Assembly (NCBI RefSeq): GCF_014652535.1
Contig: NZ_BMYZ01000004.1
Location: forward strand, 76,844 to 140,843
DNA from: Cellvibrio zantedeschiae
GTDB lineage: Bacteria > Pseudomonadota > Gammaproteobacteria > Pseudomonadales > Cellvibrionaceae
Length of the DNA stretch: 64,000 nt
Reading direction: 5' to 3'
Positions 25,972 through 34,505 of the stretch are shown in pieces. The translations under genes were made by a program, and so were the position numbers. The notes beneath the pieces were generated by a model, which did not search any database, had not been told where the DNA came from, and was given only the letters and a program-made list of their open reading frames with translations. Position 1 is the first letter of the stretch; each line of letters opens with the position of its first letter.

Positions 25972-26221
25972 CACCATGCCTCCCTGTCGGGAGGCAATGC
26001 TATTTTTGCATTAACAATCATGTGCTCAACGAGCTCCATTGGGAGGCCATCCTTGCAATGGGAAACCGTAAACTTTCCATCAACGTCGAATAAAAAATTT
26101 CTAATACTGGATCTCCCCTAAAAGAACTGGATATTGATGCCTCCAAATACATGCCATCCCTAATTACATCACTTCCTCTCAGAATTTCATATTCAACATC
26201 ATTAAATTTAATAAGACTCAC
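25971..26221 (-). pseudogene. Frameshifted small gene upstream of the nuclease (83 codons if repaired)
   Basis: Starts with GTG at 26221 behind TAGGAG. As written it ends after 67 codons in an unlikely-looking tail. Adding one base to the run of six A (26092-26097; T6 on the coding strand) restores a frame reading EIFLFDVDGKFTV and on to MELVEHMIVNAKIALPPDREAW. That frame stops exactly at the nuclease start (TGATG overlap). The repaired product would be an 83-residue alpha/beta protein I do not recognise. The break could be a real mutation, a phase-variable tract or a sequencing error. Confidence 0.6.
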
Positions 26222-26239
26222 GAGTATCTCCTATAGCCC

Positions 26240-26274
26240 GTAGGTACGATTAGCGTAGCGTAATCGTACGAATG
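26240..26274 (+). repeat. REP hairpin, left end of the short element
   Basis: GTAGGTACGATTAGCG start, perfect 9-bp stem GTACGATTA / TAATCGTAC and GAATG tail. It differs from the left REP of the RAYT element by one base in the loop. It ends 19 bp before the GTG of the small nuclease-partner gene. Confidence 0.85.
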
Positions 26275-26415
26275 TTAAGTTTCAAGCGCAAGTCTGCCCC
26301 ATTATCTGTACACCCGTTATGTACGAGAAGCTTGTTATGTAAAATTTAAAAGGCGTAATTTGTACTTGAAGATAATGTGGTATTTCTTCGTTCTCTTTTA
26401 ATTTGGTTGGTTTTT

Positions 26416-26450
26416 CATACGTACGATTACGCTACGCTAATCGTACCTAC
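26416..26450 (-). repeat. REP hairpin, right end of the short element
   Basis: Inverted REP with a perfect GTACGATTA / TAATCGTAC stem and CCTAC outer end. Its inner side continues into the GGTTGGTTTTTCAT stretch shared with the RAYT element. Confidence 0.85.
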
Positions 26451-26514
26451 AAGATGTTTAACGAGATTGAACGGAAGTAGTTGAGATATGGGTAGGGGGG
26501 GATTTGTGAAGGTC

Positions 26515-26555
26515 TAACAACCACATTAAATAACAATTATTTAATGTGGTTGTTA
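26515..26555. terminator. Perfect 19-bp inverted repeat with CAA loop
   Basis: TAACAACCACATTAAATAA (26515-26533) pairs perfectly with 26537-26555 around a three-base loop. It lies 38 bp after the end of the oxidoreductase operon on the minus strand and could end that transcript, although no T tract follows. Its length and perfection exceed those of ordinary terminators here. Confidence 0.5.
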
Positions 26556-26593
26556 ATATTTAGCGTAAGAAAATCAACAAAGTATTTTCGTTG

Positions 26594-27163
26594 TTAGCGC
26601 GTAGCCCAAGCCCGATCCCCCGGCTTGTACGGCAGCTCACCGTCATATCTTCCTGGTATCGCCACATGACGTAACACCTGCGTACCACCAACTTCTGACG
26701 TGAAGAAACCAAACAGCGTTAATTGTTTGATCATGGTGAAGTAGTGAATATTGCCACCACTTGTTTGTTGGCGCGCTTGTTTATCGAGCTCGTTAATAAA
26801 CTTTTCGCGCTCGGGAGCAGGCAGATTCATAAAGCTTTTTTGATGTGCTTTTTTGCAAGCTTCTTCAAGTGATATTAAACCTTTGTGAAATATCGCTTGC
26901 TCGTCCAGCGTGTAGCAATCGTTTACGTACACACTCATAAACTGGCCAACTTTTGCATCTTTCGCGCCCGGTGTGCTGGTGCGCGGCAAAATGGTTTCGG
27001 CAATTTCATCCAGCAATAAAATATCGCTGGATGAAAAAATCAGAGAATTTTTTGGTTGTGCTTTTGGTTCTGTTGCGCAACCGCTCAAGATTGTGGTGCC
27101 GCCACCAATCATGGCGGTACCGGTTGCAGCGCTAATGAGTTTTAAGAGTTCGCGGCGATTCAT
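26594..27163 (-). CDS. Tat-exported small subunit of a GMC dehydrogenase (gluconate 2-dehydrogenase subunit 3 family)
   Basis: Protein of 189 residues. The start NRRELLKLISAATGTAMIGG is a twin-arginine signal ending in a lipobox (ILSGC). The mature part fits the gluconate 2-dehydrogenase subunit 3 family (LLDEIAETILPRTSTPGAKDAKVG and later FFTSEVGGTQVL). The ATG at 27163 overlaps the stop of the large-subunit gene as ATGA and has GGGGA upstream. In related enzymes (gluconate 2-dehydrogenase, glucoside 3-dehydrogenase) this subunit carries the signal-less flavoprotein through Tat as a hitchhiker; the same is inferred here. Confidence 0.8.
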   Translation of the reverse strand: MNRRELLKLISAATGTAMIGGGTTILSGCATEPKAQPKNSLIFSSSDILLLDEIAETILPRTSTPGAKDAKVGQFMSVYVNDCYTLDEQAIFHKGLISLEEACKKAHQKSFMNLPAPEREKFINELDKQARQQTSGGNIHYFTMIKQLTLFGFFTSEVGGTQVLRHVAIPGRYDGELPYKPGDRAWATR

Positions 27164-28848
27164 TTCAGATTCCCCTTTTTCAATTCTTTTACAGCGTGGT
27201 CTGCCGCGCGGGCAGTCATGGCCATGTAAGTTAATGATGGGTTTACGCATGATGCTGAGGTCATTGCAGCACCGTCGGTGACAAATACGTTGGGTGCATC
27301 CCACACTTGGTTGAAGCCGTTGAGTACGGATGTTTTTGGATCGCGGCCCATACGTGCGGTGCCCATTTCGTGAATGCCCATACCGGGTAAGTAACCCCAG
27401 TCGCCACCGCGTACATTTTTAACACCGGCGGCTTCGAGCATATCAACGGCGTCTTGCATCATATCTTTGCGCATGGCTTTTTCGTTATCACGAAGTTCAA
27501 CATCCATTGCCAATACAGGTAAGCCCCATTTGTCTTTGGTGGTGTGATCGAGATAAATTCGGTTGTCGTGATGCGGAAGAATTTCACCAAACGCGGTCAT
27601 GCCGATTGTCCATGCGCCTGGCTCAGCGAGTGCATCTTTGAAGCTTCCTCCTATTCCCATCTCGGCAATATTTCTGTTCCAGTCTTCGCGGCTTGCTGAA
27701 CCTTGATAACCAAAACCGCGTAAATAATTACGTTTTTCGTTATCGAGGTTGCGGAAGCGTGGAATATAAAAACCAGCGGGGCGACGGCCGTAATAATATT
27801 TGTCTTCAAATCCTTCCACGGTGCCGCCAGCGCCTACACGGAAATGGTGATCCATAACATTGTGACCCAACTCGCCACTGCTGCTGCCTAAACCGCCGGG
27901 CCAAATATCTGTAGCGGAATTCATTAAGATCCAGGTGGAATTAAAGCTGGATGCGTTGAGGAAAATTACGTTCGCGGTAAATTCATAAGTTTGTTTTGTT
28001 TCTGCATCAATAACTTCTACACCGCGGGCGCGTTTTTTATCTTTGTCGTAGAGTATCTGGCTTACTATAGAAAAAGGGCGCAGTGTAAGGTTGCCAGTTT
28101 TCATTGCAGCGGGCAGCGTGGATGACTGCGTACTGAAATAAGCACCGAAGGGACAACCGAGCCAACATTTGTTGCGGTATTGGCAATTAACCCGGCCTTG
28201 CTCTGGTTTGGGTTGGGTGATGTTGGCAACGCGGCTGTTGATCATTAAACGCTTGCCGCTGTAGGCTTTTTTAATTCGCGCTGCTACATCTTTTTCTACG
28301 CAGTTGAGTTCTATTGGTGGAAGATATTGGCCGTCGGGCAAATGATCCAGCCCTTCGCGCGTTCCAGAGATTCCAGCATAGCGTTCTACGTAATCGTACC
28401 AGGGCGCCATATCGGCGTAGCGAATTGGCCAATCAATAGCGATGCCTTCGCGCAGGTTTGCTTCAAAATCCCGCTGGCTCAAGCGATAGCTGTGGCGCCC
28501 CCACAATAGCGAGCGTCCGCCAACGTGATAGCCACGAAACCAATTGTACGGTTTCTTTTCAATGTAAGGGCTGTCTTGTTCGTTCGCCCACATGCCATCG
28601 GTTTCTTCACTGAGTACAAAATCGCGTTGCAGCACGGGGTGATTGCGTTTCATTTCTTGTGTGGGGCGGCCATGGTGTGGATAGTCCCACGGATCTTTGC
28701 TCGCATTCACGTAATCTTTAACGTGCTCAATATTGCGCCCACGCTCAAGCAACAATACTTTTAAACCTTTTTCGGTGAGTTCTTTTGCAGCCCAACCGCC
28801 GCTAATGCCCGAGCCAACTACAATGGCATCGAAGTGTTGTGTGGACAT
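27160..28848 (-). CDS. GMC-family FAD oxidoreductase, large subunit of a periplasmic sugar dehydrogenase
   Basis: Flavoprotein of 562 residues. The N-terminal dinucleotide motif is VVGSGISGGWAAKEL (about 10-24). A cysteine group follows (CQYRNKCWLGCPFGAY, about 223-238). The C-terminal catalytic region has HEMGTARMG and SCVNPSLTYMAM, supplying the His/Asn pair of GMC enzymes. It has no signal peptide of its own. It overlaps the Tat-signal subunit gene by four bases, so they are co-translated and probably exported together. Family comparison points to gluconate/fructose dehydrogenase or glucoside 3-dehydrogenase. The isomerase-like and GH95 neighbours favour a role in sugar or glycoside oxidation. 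No cytochrome subunit gene is adjacent. Confidence 0.85.
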   Translation of the reverse strand: MSTQHFDAIVVGSGISGGWAAKELTEKGLKVLLLERGRNIEHVKDYVNASKDPWDYPHHGRPTQEMKRNHPVLQRDFVLSEETDGMWANEQDSPYIEKKPYNWFRGYHVGGRSLLWGRHSYRLSQRDFEANLREGIAIDWPIRYADMAPWYDYVERYAGISGTREGLDHLPDGQYLPPIELNCVEKDVAARIKKAYSGKRLMINSRVANITQPKPEQGRVNCQYRNKCWLGCPFGAYFSTQSSTLPAAMKTGNLTLRPFSIVSQILYDKDKKRARGVEVIDAETKQTYEFTANVIFLNASSFNSTWILMNSATDIWPGGLGSSSGELGHNVMDHHFRVGAGGTVEGFEDKYYYGRRPAGFYIPRFRNLDNEKRNYLRGFGYQGSASREDWNRNIAEMGIGGSFKDALAEPGAWTIGMTAFGEILPHHDNRIYLDHTTKDKWGLPVLAMDVELRDNEKAMRKDMMQDAVDMLEAAGVKNVRGGDWGYLPGMGIHEMGTARMGRDPKTSVLNGFNQVWDAPNVFVTDGAAMTSASCVNPSLTYMAMTARAADHAVKELKKGNLK

Positions 28849-28884
28849 AAGTATTCCTCTTTATAAGTATGCTTTAAATGGAGA

Positions 28885-29775
28885 TTAAACGTCGCAGATG
28901 CGAATAGCTGCTTGCAAGGATTCAACTTTCTCTTTATCGGTGGCGCGCTTGGGCATAAATTCTTGCGCTACATAACCCTTGAAGCCGGTGGCGTGAATTG
29001 CGCGCACAATAGCAGGGTAGTAGAGTTCTTGTGTGTCATCAATTTCGTTGCGGCCCGGTACGCCCGCCGTGTGATAGTGACCAAAGTATTGATGATTATT
29101 TTGAATAGTGCGAATGATGTCGCCTTCGCTAATTTGCATGTGGTAAATGTCGTACAACAATTTAAAGTTGGGCGAATCAATGCGCTTGCACAATTCGATA
29201 CCCCAAGCGGAATTGTCTGCAAAATAATCCGGATGATTAACTTTACTGTTGAATAATTCCATTTGGATAATGACACCGCGTTTTTCTGCCTGGCTGAGAA
29301 TTTGTTTCAAGCCTTTGGTCGCGTTCTTCAAACCTTCTTCAGGATCTTTGCCGCGCTTGTTGCCACTAAAACAAATCAGGTTTTTATAGCCGGCATCACT
29401 CACCAGATCGATATGTTTACGATAGCTATCGATTAGTGGTTTATGAAATTTATCGTCGCCCCAACCATCCTCCAAATTTAATTCTGCGCCGTTGCACATG
29501 GAGGAATCCACGCCGTGCTGCTTAAGAATATGCCATTCTTTTGGGCCGACTAAATCAATTGCAGAAAACCCGAGGCGTTTTACTACACGGGAGAGTTCAT
29601 CGACAGAAAGAAAATCAAATGTCCAGCGCGCTACCGAATGGCGAATATTGCCTTTAAGCGTGCCTGTGGGCGTGGGTGACGCGGGCTCTGCCGCAAGTGC
29701 TGACAGGCTTGATATGCCTAATGCACTTGCAACAGCTCCACGCATAAGGGTACGGCGGTTTACTGAGTCGATCAT
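28885..29775 (-). CDS. Tat-exported sugar isomerase/epimerase-like TIM barrel (hydroxypyruvate isomerase family)
   Basis: Protein of 296 residues with a twin-arginine signal (NRRTLMRGAVASALG, cleavage near AEP at about 30), then a xylose-isomerase-like TIM barrel. Metal-binding acidic and His residues are suggested in IQMELFNS, LLYDIYHMQIS, GHYHTAGVPGRNEID and YVAQEFMP; these match hydroxypyruvate-isomerase-like members. It lies 36 bp before the GMC gene on the same strand. Export of such a barrel together with a GMC pair suggests periplasmic processing of an oxidised sugar, possibly a 3-keto-glycoside. The substrate is not known. Confidence 0.75.
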   Translation of the reverse strand: MIDSVNRRTLMRGAVASALGISSLSALAAEPASPTPTGTLKGNIRHSVARWTFDFLSVDELSRVVKRLGFSAIDLVGPKEWHILKQHGVDSSMCNGAELNLEDGWGDDKFHKPLIDSYRKHIDLVSDAGYKNLICFSGNKRGKDPEEGLKNATKGLKQILSQAEKRGVIIQMELFNSKVNHPDYFADNSAWGIELCKRIDSPNFKLLYDIYHMQISEGDIIRTIQNNHQYFGHYHTAGVPGRNEIDDTQELYYPAIVRAIHATGFKGYVAQEFMPKRATDKEKVESLQAAIRICDV

Positions 29776-29910
29776 AGTTGTTCACTCTGGTTGTTATTAG
29801 CGGATGATTGCCAGGGTTTTATTACACTCTCATTTAATATTTTTACGTTTTACTTTCTTGGTTTTGCTTTTTATTGACACGGATAAAGATGTAACTCTTT
29901 ATCCGTATTT

Positions 29911-32400
29911 TTAGTGAATGCTCAAAGGCGTAACTGTGTAACTTTTGTTTTGCTCGGCTTTGAATTTTACCAGGTAACCTATACTGGATTTTTCACTGCG
30001 CAGGTTGAGTGATTTTATTTCAACCGGCGTGTTGGTCCGTAGCTGGCATTCACCTTGCTGGCGCGCCAAAATACTTGCACTACTTACTTCGCCTTTGCTC
30101 CAATTAATCTCCACCACAAAATTTCCGCGCGCTACCAAACCCGTCACTTTTCCTGACTGCCATGCAGAGGGTAACGCGGGTAGCAGATGAATTTCATCAT
30201 TTTGGCTTTGTAACAACATTTCAATCACACCGGCAGTGCCCGCGAAATTCCCGTCAATTTGAAAGGGAGGGTGAGCGTCAAATAAATTTGGGTAGGCGCC
30301 GCCTTGGCCACCGTATTGATTGTCCTTCTCTCTGGTTAATCGCAATAAATTTTTAAATAAAGTATAAGCATGGTCACCATCGAGTAAGCGCGCCCACATA
30401 TTTACTTTCCATGCCAGGCTCCAACCTGTGCCGTCATCGCCACGCAGCTCTAATGTTTTGCGTGCTGCGTCTGCCAGCTTGGGCGTATTTAATGGTGAAA
30501 TCTCATGCGCAGGATGCAATGCATACAAATGCGATACATGGCGGTGATGTGGCTCCACCTCTTCAAAATCTTTATACCATTCTTGTAACTGACCTTTACT
30601 GCCAATTTGGTAGGGCAGCAATTTTGCTTTGCTTGCAATTAATTTTTTTCTGAAAGCTTTATCAGTATTCAGGATCTCACTCGCAGTTATCACGTTTCCA
30701 AAGAGGTCGCCAATAATACTTATATCCATAGTGGCAGCTACGGTGATGTTACCTTTTTGTTGTTGACCCGCTTTGTCTTGGTAGTAATAAACATTTTCGG
30801 GCGAAGTAGATGGCATTGTAATCAGGTGACCGTCTTTATCGGTTTGCAACCAGGCAAGACTAAATTCCGCCGCGCTTTTTAACAAAGGGTAAATTTGTTT
30901 TAAATATTCTTTATCGCCCGTAAATTGGTAATGTTCCCACAAATGGCGGCTCATCCAGTTTGCACCCATATACCAATTCGCCCACATAGGATCGAGTTTT
31001 CCCAGCTCGCCAACAGGATTGGATGTTGCCCATATATCTGAATTGTGGTGCACAACCCAACCCGGTGCATGATAAAAACTTGCTGCAGTTTCTTCACCAT
31101 TAACCGCCAGGTTATGAATGAAATCATTTAAAGGTGAAAATAATTCCGATAAATTTGCAGTCTCAACTGGCCAATAATTCATTTGTATATTGATATTGGT
31201 CGTATAGTTACTACTCCATGGCGGACGCACTTCTTTGTTCCATATGCCCTGCAAATTTGCCGGTGCATTAGGTGTGCGCGACGACGAAATTAACAAGTAG
31301 CGACCGAATTGAAAGTAGAGTGCTTCAAGTGCGCTATCTGGATTGCCTGCCGTATATTGAGCCAAACGTACGTCAGTTGGTAATTTTGAAATGGTGGATT
31401 GGTTGTCAGTGTTGAGCTGTAATGAGACACGATCAAAAAAGTGATGGAAATCTTTCAGGTGCTCATCAAGTAATTGCTCAAAGGTTTTTCCGTTAGTTTT
31501 TTCCAGATAATTTTTTGCCAATAGATGTTCATCTTTGCCCTGGCTATTCGGGCACTTATCAAAACCATTGAAACTTGTCGCAGCGGATAAAAGTAAAATT
31601 ACTTCAGATGCATTACTCACACTGATTTTGTTTTCAGCGATAGAAAGTTGCCCGTCTTTAACAATGGGCTTTACTGCTAATTCAAAACGCATACCTTTGC
31701 AGCTATCTTTTTCGTCATACACAATAGGTTCACGCTTCGCGCCAAAATAACTCGGGTCCACATGCGAAGGCGCTTTGCCTTTTAACAATAGAGTATCGGC
31801 AGTACTAGAATTTGAATATCGCAGCGGACTCTTGGTGCTCGCTGTTAACGAAATTTGATTGGCTTTGTCGGCAGAAATGCGCACCACAATGGCTTGGCCT
31901 GGTGCGGAGGCAAATACTTCGCGTTTGTAATTTATTTCATTTACTTTAAAACGGGTGGTAGTTACACCGTCGCGTATATTCAAATCGCGTGCGTAATCAC
32001 TGGTGTTACCCGTTAAGCTTTGTGAAACTTGCAAATCCCCCAGTGGTAAATAACTTTCAGTGAAATAGCCCTGCATGTTTCTTACTATGTCGCTGGCTTT
32101 TATATAATCGCCTTCTAATAGGGCTTGACGTGCGGGCGCCAAAAATTCGAAAGCTTTAGGGTTTACATTTTTAGCAACTGGCCCGCCACTCCACAGCGTA
32201 GCCTCGTTGAGTTGGATAAGTTCTTCGTTGACTCTGCCAAATACCATTGCACCTAAACGGCCGTTACCAACGGGTAGGGCTTCCGTCCATTTGTCGGCTG
32301 GTTTGTCGTACTGCAAGGTTAATGAAGTGAGTGATTCTGGAGTTGATTGTGCAAAAGCGATGCTTGATACCAATGCAAATATTACGCTTATGTATTTCAT
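29911..32400 (-). CDS. GH95 family alpha-L-fucosidase/galactosidase
   Basis: Exported glycoside hydrolase of 829 residues. The signal peptide (about 1-17) is followed by the N-terminal beta domain opening with [14 protein letters not shown], the GH95 hallmark. The central (alpha/alpha)6 barrel holds NLQGIWNKE and [12 protein letters not shown], whose Asn pair activates the attacking water in characterised members. [12 protein letters not shown] and [17 protein letters not shown] segments follow, then a C-terminal beta domain. GH95 enzymes remove alpha-1,2-linked L-fucose or L-galactose, for example from xyloglucan or rhamnogalacturonan II, which fits the nearby pectin genes. It is transcribed alone from its own promoter region. 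Confidence 0.9.
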   Translation of the reverse strand: MKYISVIFALVSSIAFAQSTPESLTSLTLQYDKPADKWTEALPVGNGRLGAMVFGRVNEELIQLNEATLWSGGPVAKNVNPKAFEFLAPARQALLEGDYIKASDIVRNMQGYFTESYLPLGDLQVSQSLTGNTSDYARDLNIRDGVTTTRFKVNEINYKREVFASAPGQAIVVRISADKANQISLTASTKSPLRYSNSSTADTLLLKGKAPSHVDPSYFGAKREPIVYDEKDSCKGMRFELAVKPIVKDGQLSIAENKISVSNASEVILLLSAATSFNGFDKCPNSQGKDEHLLAKNYLEKTNGKTFEQLLDEHLKDFHHFFDRVSLQLNTDNQSTISKLPTDVRLAQYTAGNPDSALEALYFQFGRYLLISSSRTPNAPANLQGIWNKEVRPPWSSNYTTNINIQMNYWPVETANLSELFSPLNDFIHNLAVNGEETAASFYHAPGWVVHHNSDIWATSNPVGELGKLDPMWANWYMGANWMSRHLWEHYQFTGDKEYLKQIYPLLKSAAEFSLAWLQTDKDGHLITMPSTSPENVYYYQDKAGQQQKGNITVAATMDISIIGDLFGNVITASEILNTDKAFRKKLIASKAKLLPYQIGSKGQLQEWYKDFEEVEPHHRHVSHLYALHPAHEISPLNTPKLADAARKTLELRGDDGTGWSLAWKVNMWARLLDGDHAYTLFKNLLRLTREKDNQYGGQGGAYPNLFDAHPPFQIDGNFAGTAGVIEMLLQSQNDEIHLLPALPSAWQSGKVTGLVARGNFVVEINWSKGEVSSASILARQQGECQLRTNTPVEIKSLNLRSEKSSIGYLVKFKAEQNKSYTVTPLSIH

Positions 32401-32429
32401 GCTATGAATACCTTGTTATATTTTGCGAG

Positions 32430-32446
32430 TTATAATTGTATTATAA
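32430..32446. promoter_or_regulatory. Candidate operator before GH95
   Basis: Perfect inverted repeat TTATAAT-TGT-ATTATAA, 30 bp upstream of the GH95 start codon. It also contains TATAAT on both strands, so it may be an operator over the core promoter or simply an AT-rich palindrome. Confidence 0.4.
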
Positions 32447-32493
32447 TACTCATACTGACTTATTAAGCGCGAATTTGTCAAAACAAGAATTGT

Positions 32494-32530
32494 AAAAAAA
32501 ATCCCCACAACATGGTCAATGCGGTGGGGA
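32494..32530 (-). terminator. Rho-independent terminator after yceI
   Basis: On the minus strand TCCCCAC pairs with GTGGGGA across a 15-base loop and is followed by eight T residues, 19 bp past the yceI stop. Confidence 0.8.
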
Positions 32531-32548
32531 CTTTTGTTGCCTTAAAAC

Positions 32549-33133
32549 TTATTTTTTAAGGCCTTCAACATTTAATGACAATTTAATCGTTTCAGTATCG
32601 GGTACAAATTTGGTATTGATTGCAAAGTCTTTCAAGAAAATTTCTGTAGTACCTTCAAAGCCTGCGCGGTAACCGCCCCATGGATCCTTACCTTCGCCTA
32701 CTTTTTTAGCTGCAATAGTAATGCTTTTGGTTACACCATTCAGTGTGAAATCGCCAATCAAATTAAAACTGGTTTTATCACTACCAACAACAACTTTCTT
32801 GCTAACGAAAGTTGCTTTGGGATTTTTCTCCGCATTTAAAAAATCGGGCGAACGCAAATGTTTGTCGCGTTCAGCGTGATTGGTATCAACGCTGGTGGTA
32901 TCAATTGTTACGTTAATCGTGCTTGCAGCAAGATTCGCTGGATCATAAGTGAAATCACCGGTGAAAGTGTCAAAGCGCCCGGTCAATACACTGAAGCCCA
33001 TGTGCTTTACGCTAAAGTTAATAGAGGCGTGCGCACCTTTGGTATCAATGGTGTAATTATCGGCGAAAGCAGGTAAGCCAATTGCACTTAAACTACTGAT
33101 GGCGAGAATCGCTAATTGTTTTTTTGCAAACAT
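32549..33133 (-). CDS. yceI: YceI-family periplasmic protein
   Basis: Periplasmic lipocalin-like protein of 194 residues with a cleavable signal (about 1-24, ending AFA). Family segments include YTIDTKGAHASINFSVKH, HLRSPDFLNAEKNPKATF and LIGDFTLNGVTKSI. YceI proteins bind polyisoprenoid lipids and are induced by base or osmotic stress in E. coli. It follows a cytochrome b561 gene with a 28-bp gap, the conserved yceJ-yceI pair, and ends at a terminator. Confidence 0.92.
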   Translation of the reverse strand: MFAKKQLAILAISSLSAIGLPAFADNYTIDTKGAHASINFSVKHMGFSVLTGRFDTFTGDFTYDPANLAASTINVTIDTTSVDTNHAERDKHLRSPDFLNAEKNPKATFVSKKVVVGSDKTSFNLIGDFTLNGVTKSITIAAKKVGEGKDPWGGYRAGFEGTTEIFLKDFAINTKFVPDTETIKLSLNVEGLKK

Positions 33134-33161
33134 AAAATTGCTCCTGACGAGGTTAAGGAAG

Positions 33162-33719
33162 TTAATCAGCGCTATCGCTGGGTTTTAACATTCTGATTAA
33201 GGTTTTATCGCGTTTTACAAAATGATGAAATATTGCTGCCGCGGCATGTACGACTACTATGGCAATGAGTGTCCACGCAAGATATTTATGAATCGCCCCT
33301 GCGCGATCAACATTGTGTGCATTTAATTGCACTGTTGCGGGAATTGAAAAAAAATCAAAAAATGCAGCGCCCTGGCCCTCTGCAGTAGTAATGAGGTAGC
33401 CGGTGATGCAAATAATAAAAACAAAAACGTAAAGCAAAATTTTTACTACTTGTGCAGCAAGCAAATTACTTTTGCTAATGGTGGGTATGGCGTTGGGTGA
33501 GGTACTACGAATGCGCCATAAAAAGCGCAAGCTCATCAACAGAAAAATAACCAAGCCTAAGGCGATGTGAATTTCGGGGCCGCGGTGATACCAGGGAGAG
33601 TAGTAATCAAGGCCGCGCATGTAAACACCTAAACCAAATACAAAAAGTATTAAGGGCGCGCTAACCCAATGAAAAATAATAGTGATTAAGCCATAGCCTG
33701 ATGGTGAATCTTTTAGCAT
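33162..33719 (-). CDS. Cytochrome b561 (YceJ-type)
   Basis: Inner-membrane di-heme cytochrome b561 of 185 residues with four transmembrane helices. Candidate heme-ligand histidines are H17 (IIFHW), H51 (EIHIALG) and those in IHKYLAW and VVHAAAAIFHH. Family members pass electrons between quinols and periplasmic acceptors such as superoxide. It forms an operon with yceI. The 249 bp upstream (33720-33968) hold no gene and presumably the promoter. Confidence 0.9.
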   Translation of the reverse strand: MLKDSPSGYGLITIIFHWVSAPLILFVFGLGVYMRGLDYYSPWYHRGPEIHIALGLVIFLLMSLRFLWRIRSTSPNAIPTISKSNLLAAQVVKILLYVFVFIICITGYLITTAEGQGAAFFDFFSIPATVQLNAHNVDRAGAIHKYLAWTLIAIVVVHAAAAIFHHFVKRDKTLIRMLKPSDSAD

Positions 33720-33968
33720 TTGTTTCCCTCCGCGTGCGCATTAGATGGTGTGAATTGCCGCCAGTTCCACAGCGGAACGACATTAGCAGTAAATTTATTG
33801 AAATACAGCTGGAGGATGTAGTTGTTTATTTTTTCCGCAAAATTCAGTAGGGTTTGAGATGGTGGGAGAATGCAGCTATCTTGTTGAAATCTAATAGATA
33901 ATTGTGAGTGTGAGAAAGCTGCACTTCAGCATGTCGCTTAAAAGATCGAAATTTTAGTGCAAATCTAT

Positions 33969-34358
33969 CTAAATCTTTGTGGTAACCGGGCGTTTCCTTC
34001 CTTCATCATCGATTGCTACATAAACGAATTCGCCTTCGGTGACCTTAATACGTTGATGGGTTTTAAAATCCTTTATCCAAACTTCAATACCAACTTTAAT
34101 AGAGGTTCTTCCAATTCCGCGTAAAAGCGCATAGCAGCTTACTAAAGAGCCAACGGGCACGGGGTGCAAAAATTTCATACCGCTTACGGCTACTGTAGTG
34201 ACTCTGCCTTGCGCAACTTCCAGAGCCAACACAGCACCGGCGATATCCATTTGCGATAGCAACCAGCCGCCAAAAATATCGCCGAGTGGGTTGGTATCTG
34301 CGGGCATGGAAAGGGTTTGTAAGGTTAGCGTGCCTTGCGGCTGCTCAACTAATGACAT
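33969..34358 (-). CDS. yciA: Acyl-CoA thioesterase YciA
   Basis: Hotdog-fold thioesterase of 129 residues hydrolysing acyl-CoA. TNPLGDIFGGWLLSQMDIAGA carries the catalytic Asp region of YciA, and GSLVSCYALLRGIGRTSI lies in the core. The ATG at 34358 (MSLVEQPQG) gives the family N-terminus; a TTG two codons earlier is also in frame. It is a short lone gene between the b561 and kdu units. Confidence 0.88.
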   Translation of the reverse strand: MSLVEQPQGTLTLQTLSMPADTNPLGDIFGGWLLSQMDIAGAVLALEVAQGRVTTVAVSGMKFLHPVPVGSLVSCYALLRGIGRTSIKVGIEVWIKDFKTHQRIKVTEGEFVYVAIDDEGRKRPVTTKI

Positions 34359-34451
34359 AAGCAATACTCATCGACCAAGTGTAAGTTGTCTTAAGTCCAG
34401 CACAATAATGATGACTACGCCAGTTTTAGCGATTGGAATATCCGACCCAAT

Positions 34452-34489
34452 AAAAAAGCCCAACCAAATACTTGGCTGGGCTTTTTTTT
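34452..34489 (-). terminator. Terminator after kduD
   Basis: AAAAAAGCCCA...CCAA pairs with TTGG...TGGGCTTTTTT with one unpaired base on each arm. A and T runs flank both sides. It ends the kduI-kduD transcript 16 bp after kduD and could also act on the plus strand. Confidence 0.82.
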
Positions 34490-34505
34490 GTTCCATGTAT
34501 TTTAC

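Larger units (their letters stand above)
26240..26450. mobile_element. Transposase-less derivative of the RAYT element
   Basis: A 211-bp unit with inverted REP hairpins at both ends (26240-26274 and 26416-26450), arranged as in the complete element. Its right-hand 58 bp (26393-26450) match the right-hand 58 bp of the RAYT element (24961-25018) at 52 positions, including sequence inside the hairpin that is not part of the REP. The interior has no gene. This looks like an internally deleted, non-autonomous copy. Confidence 0.8.
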
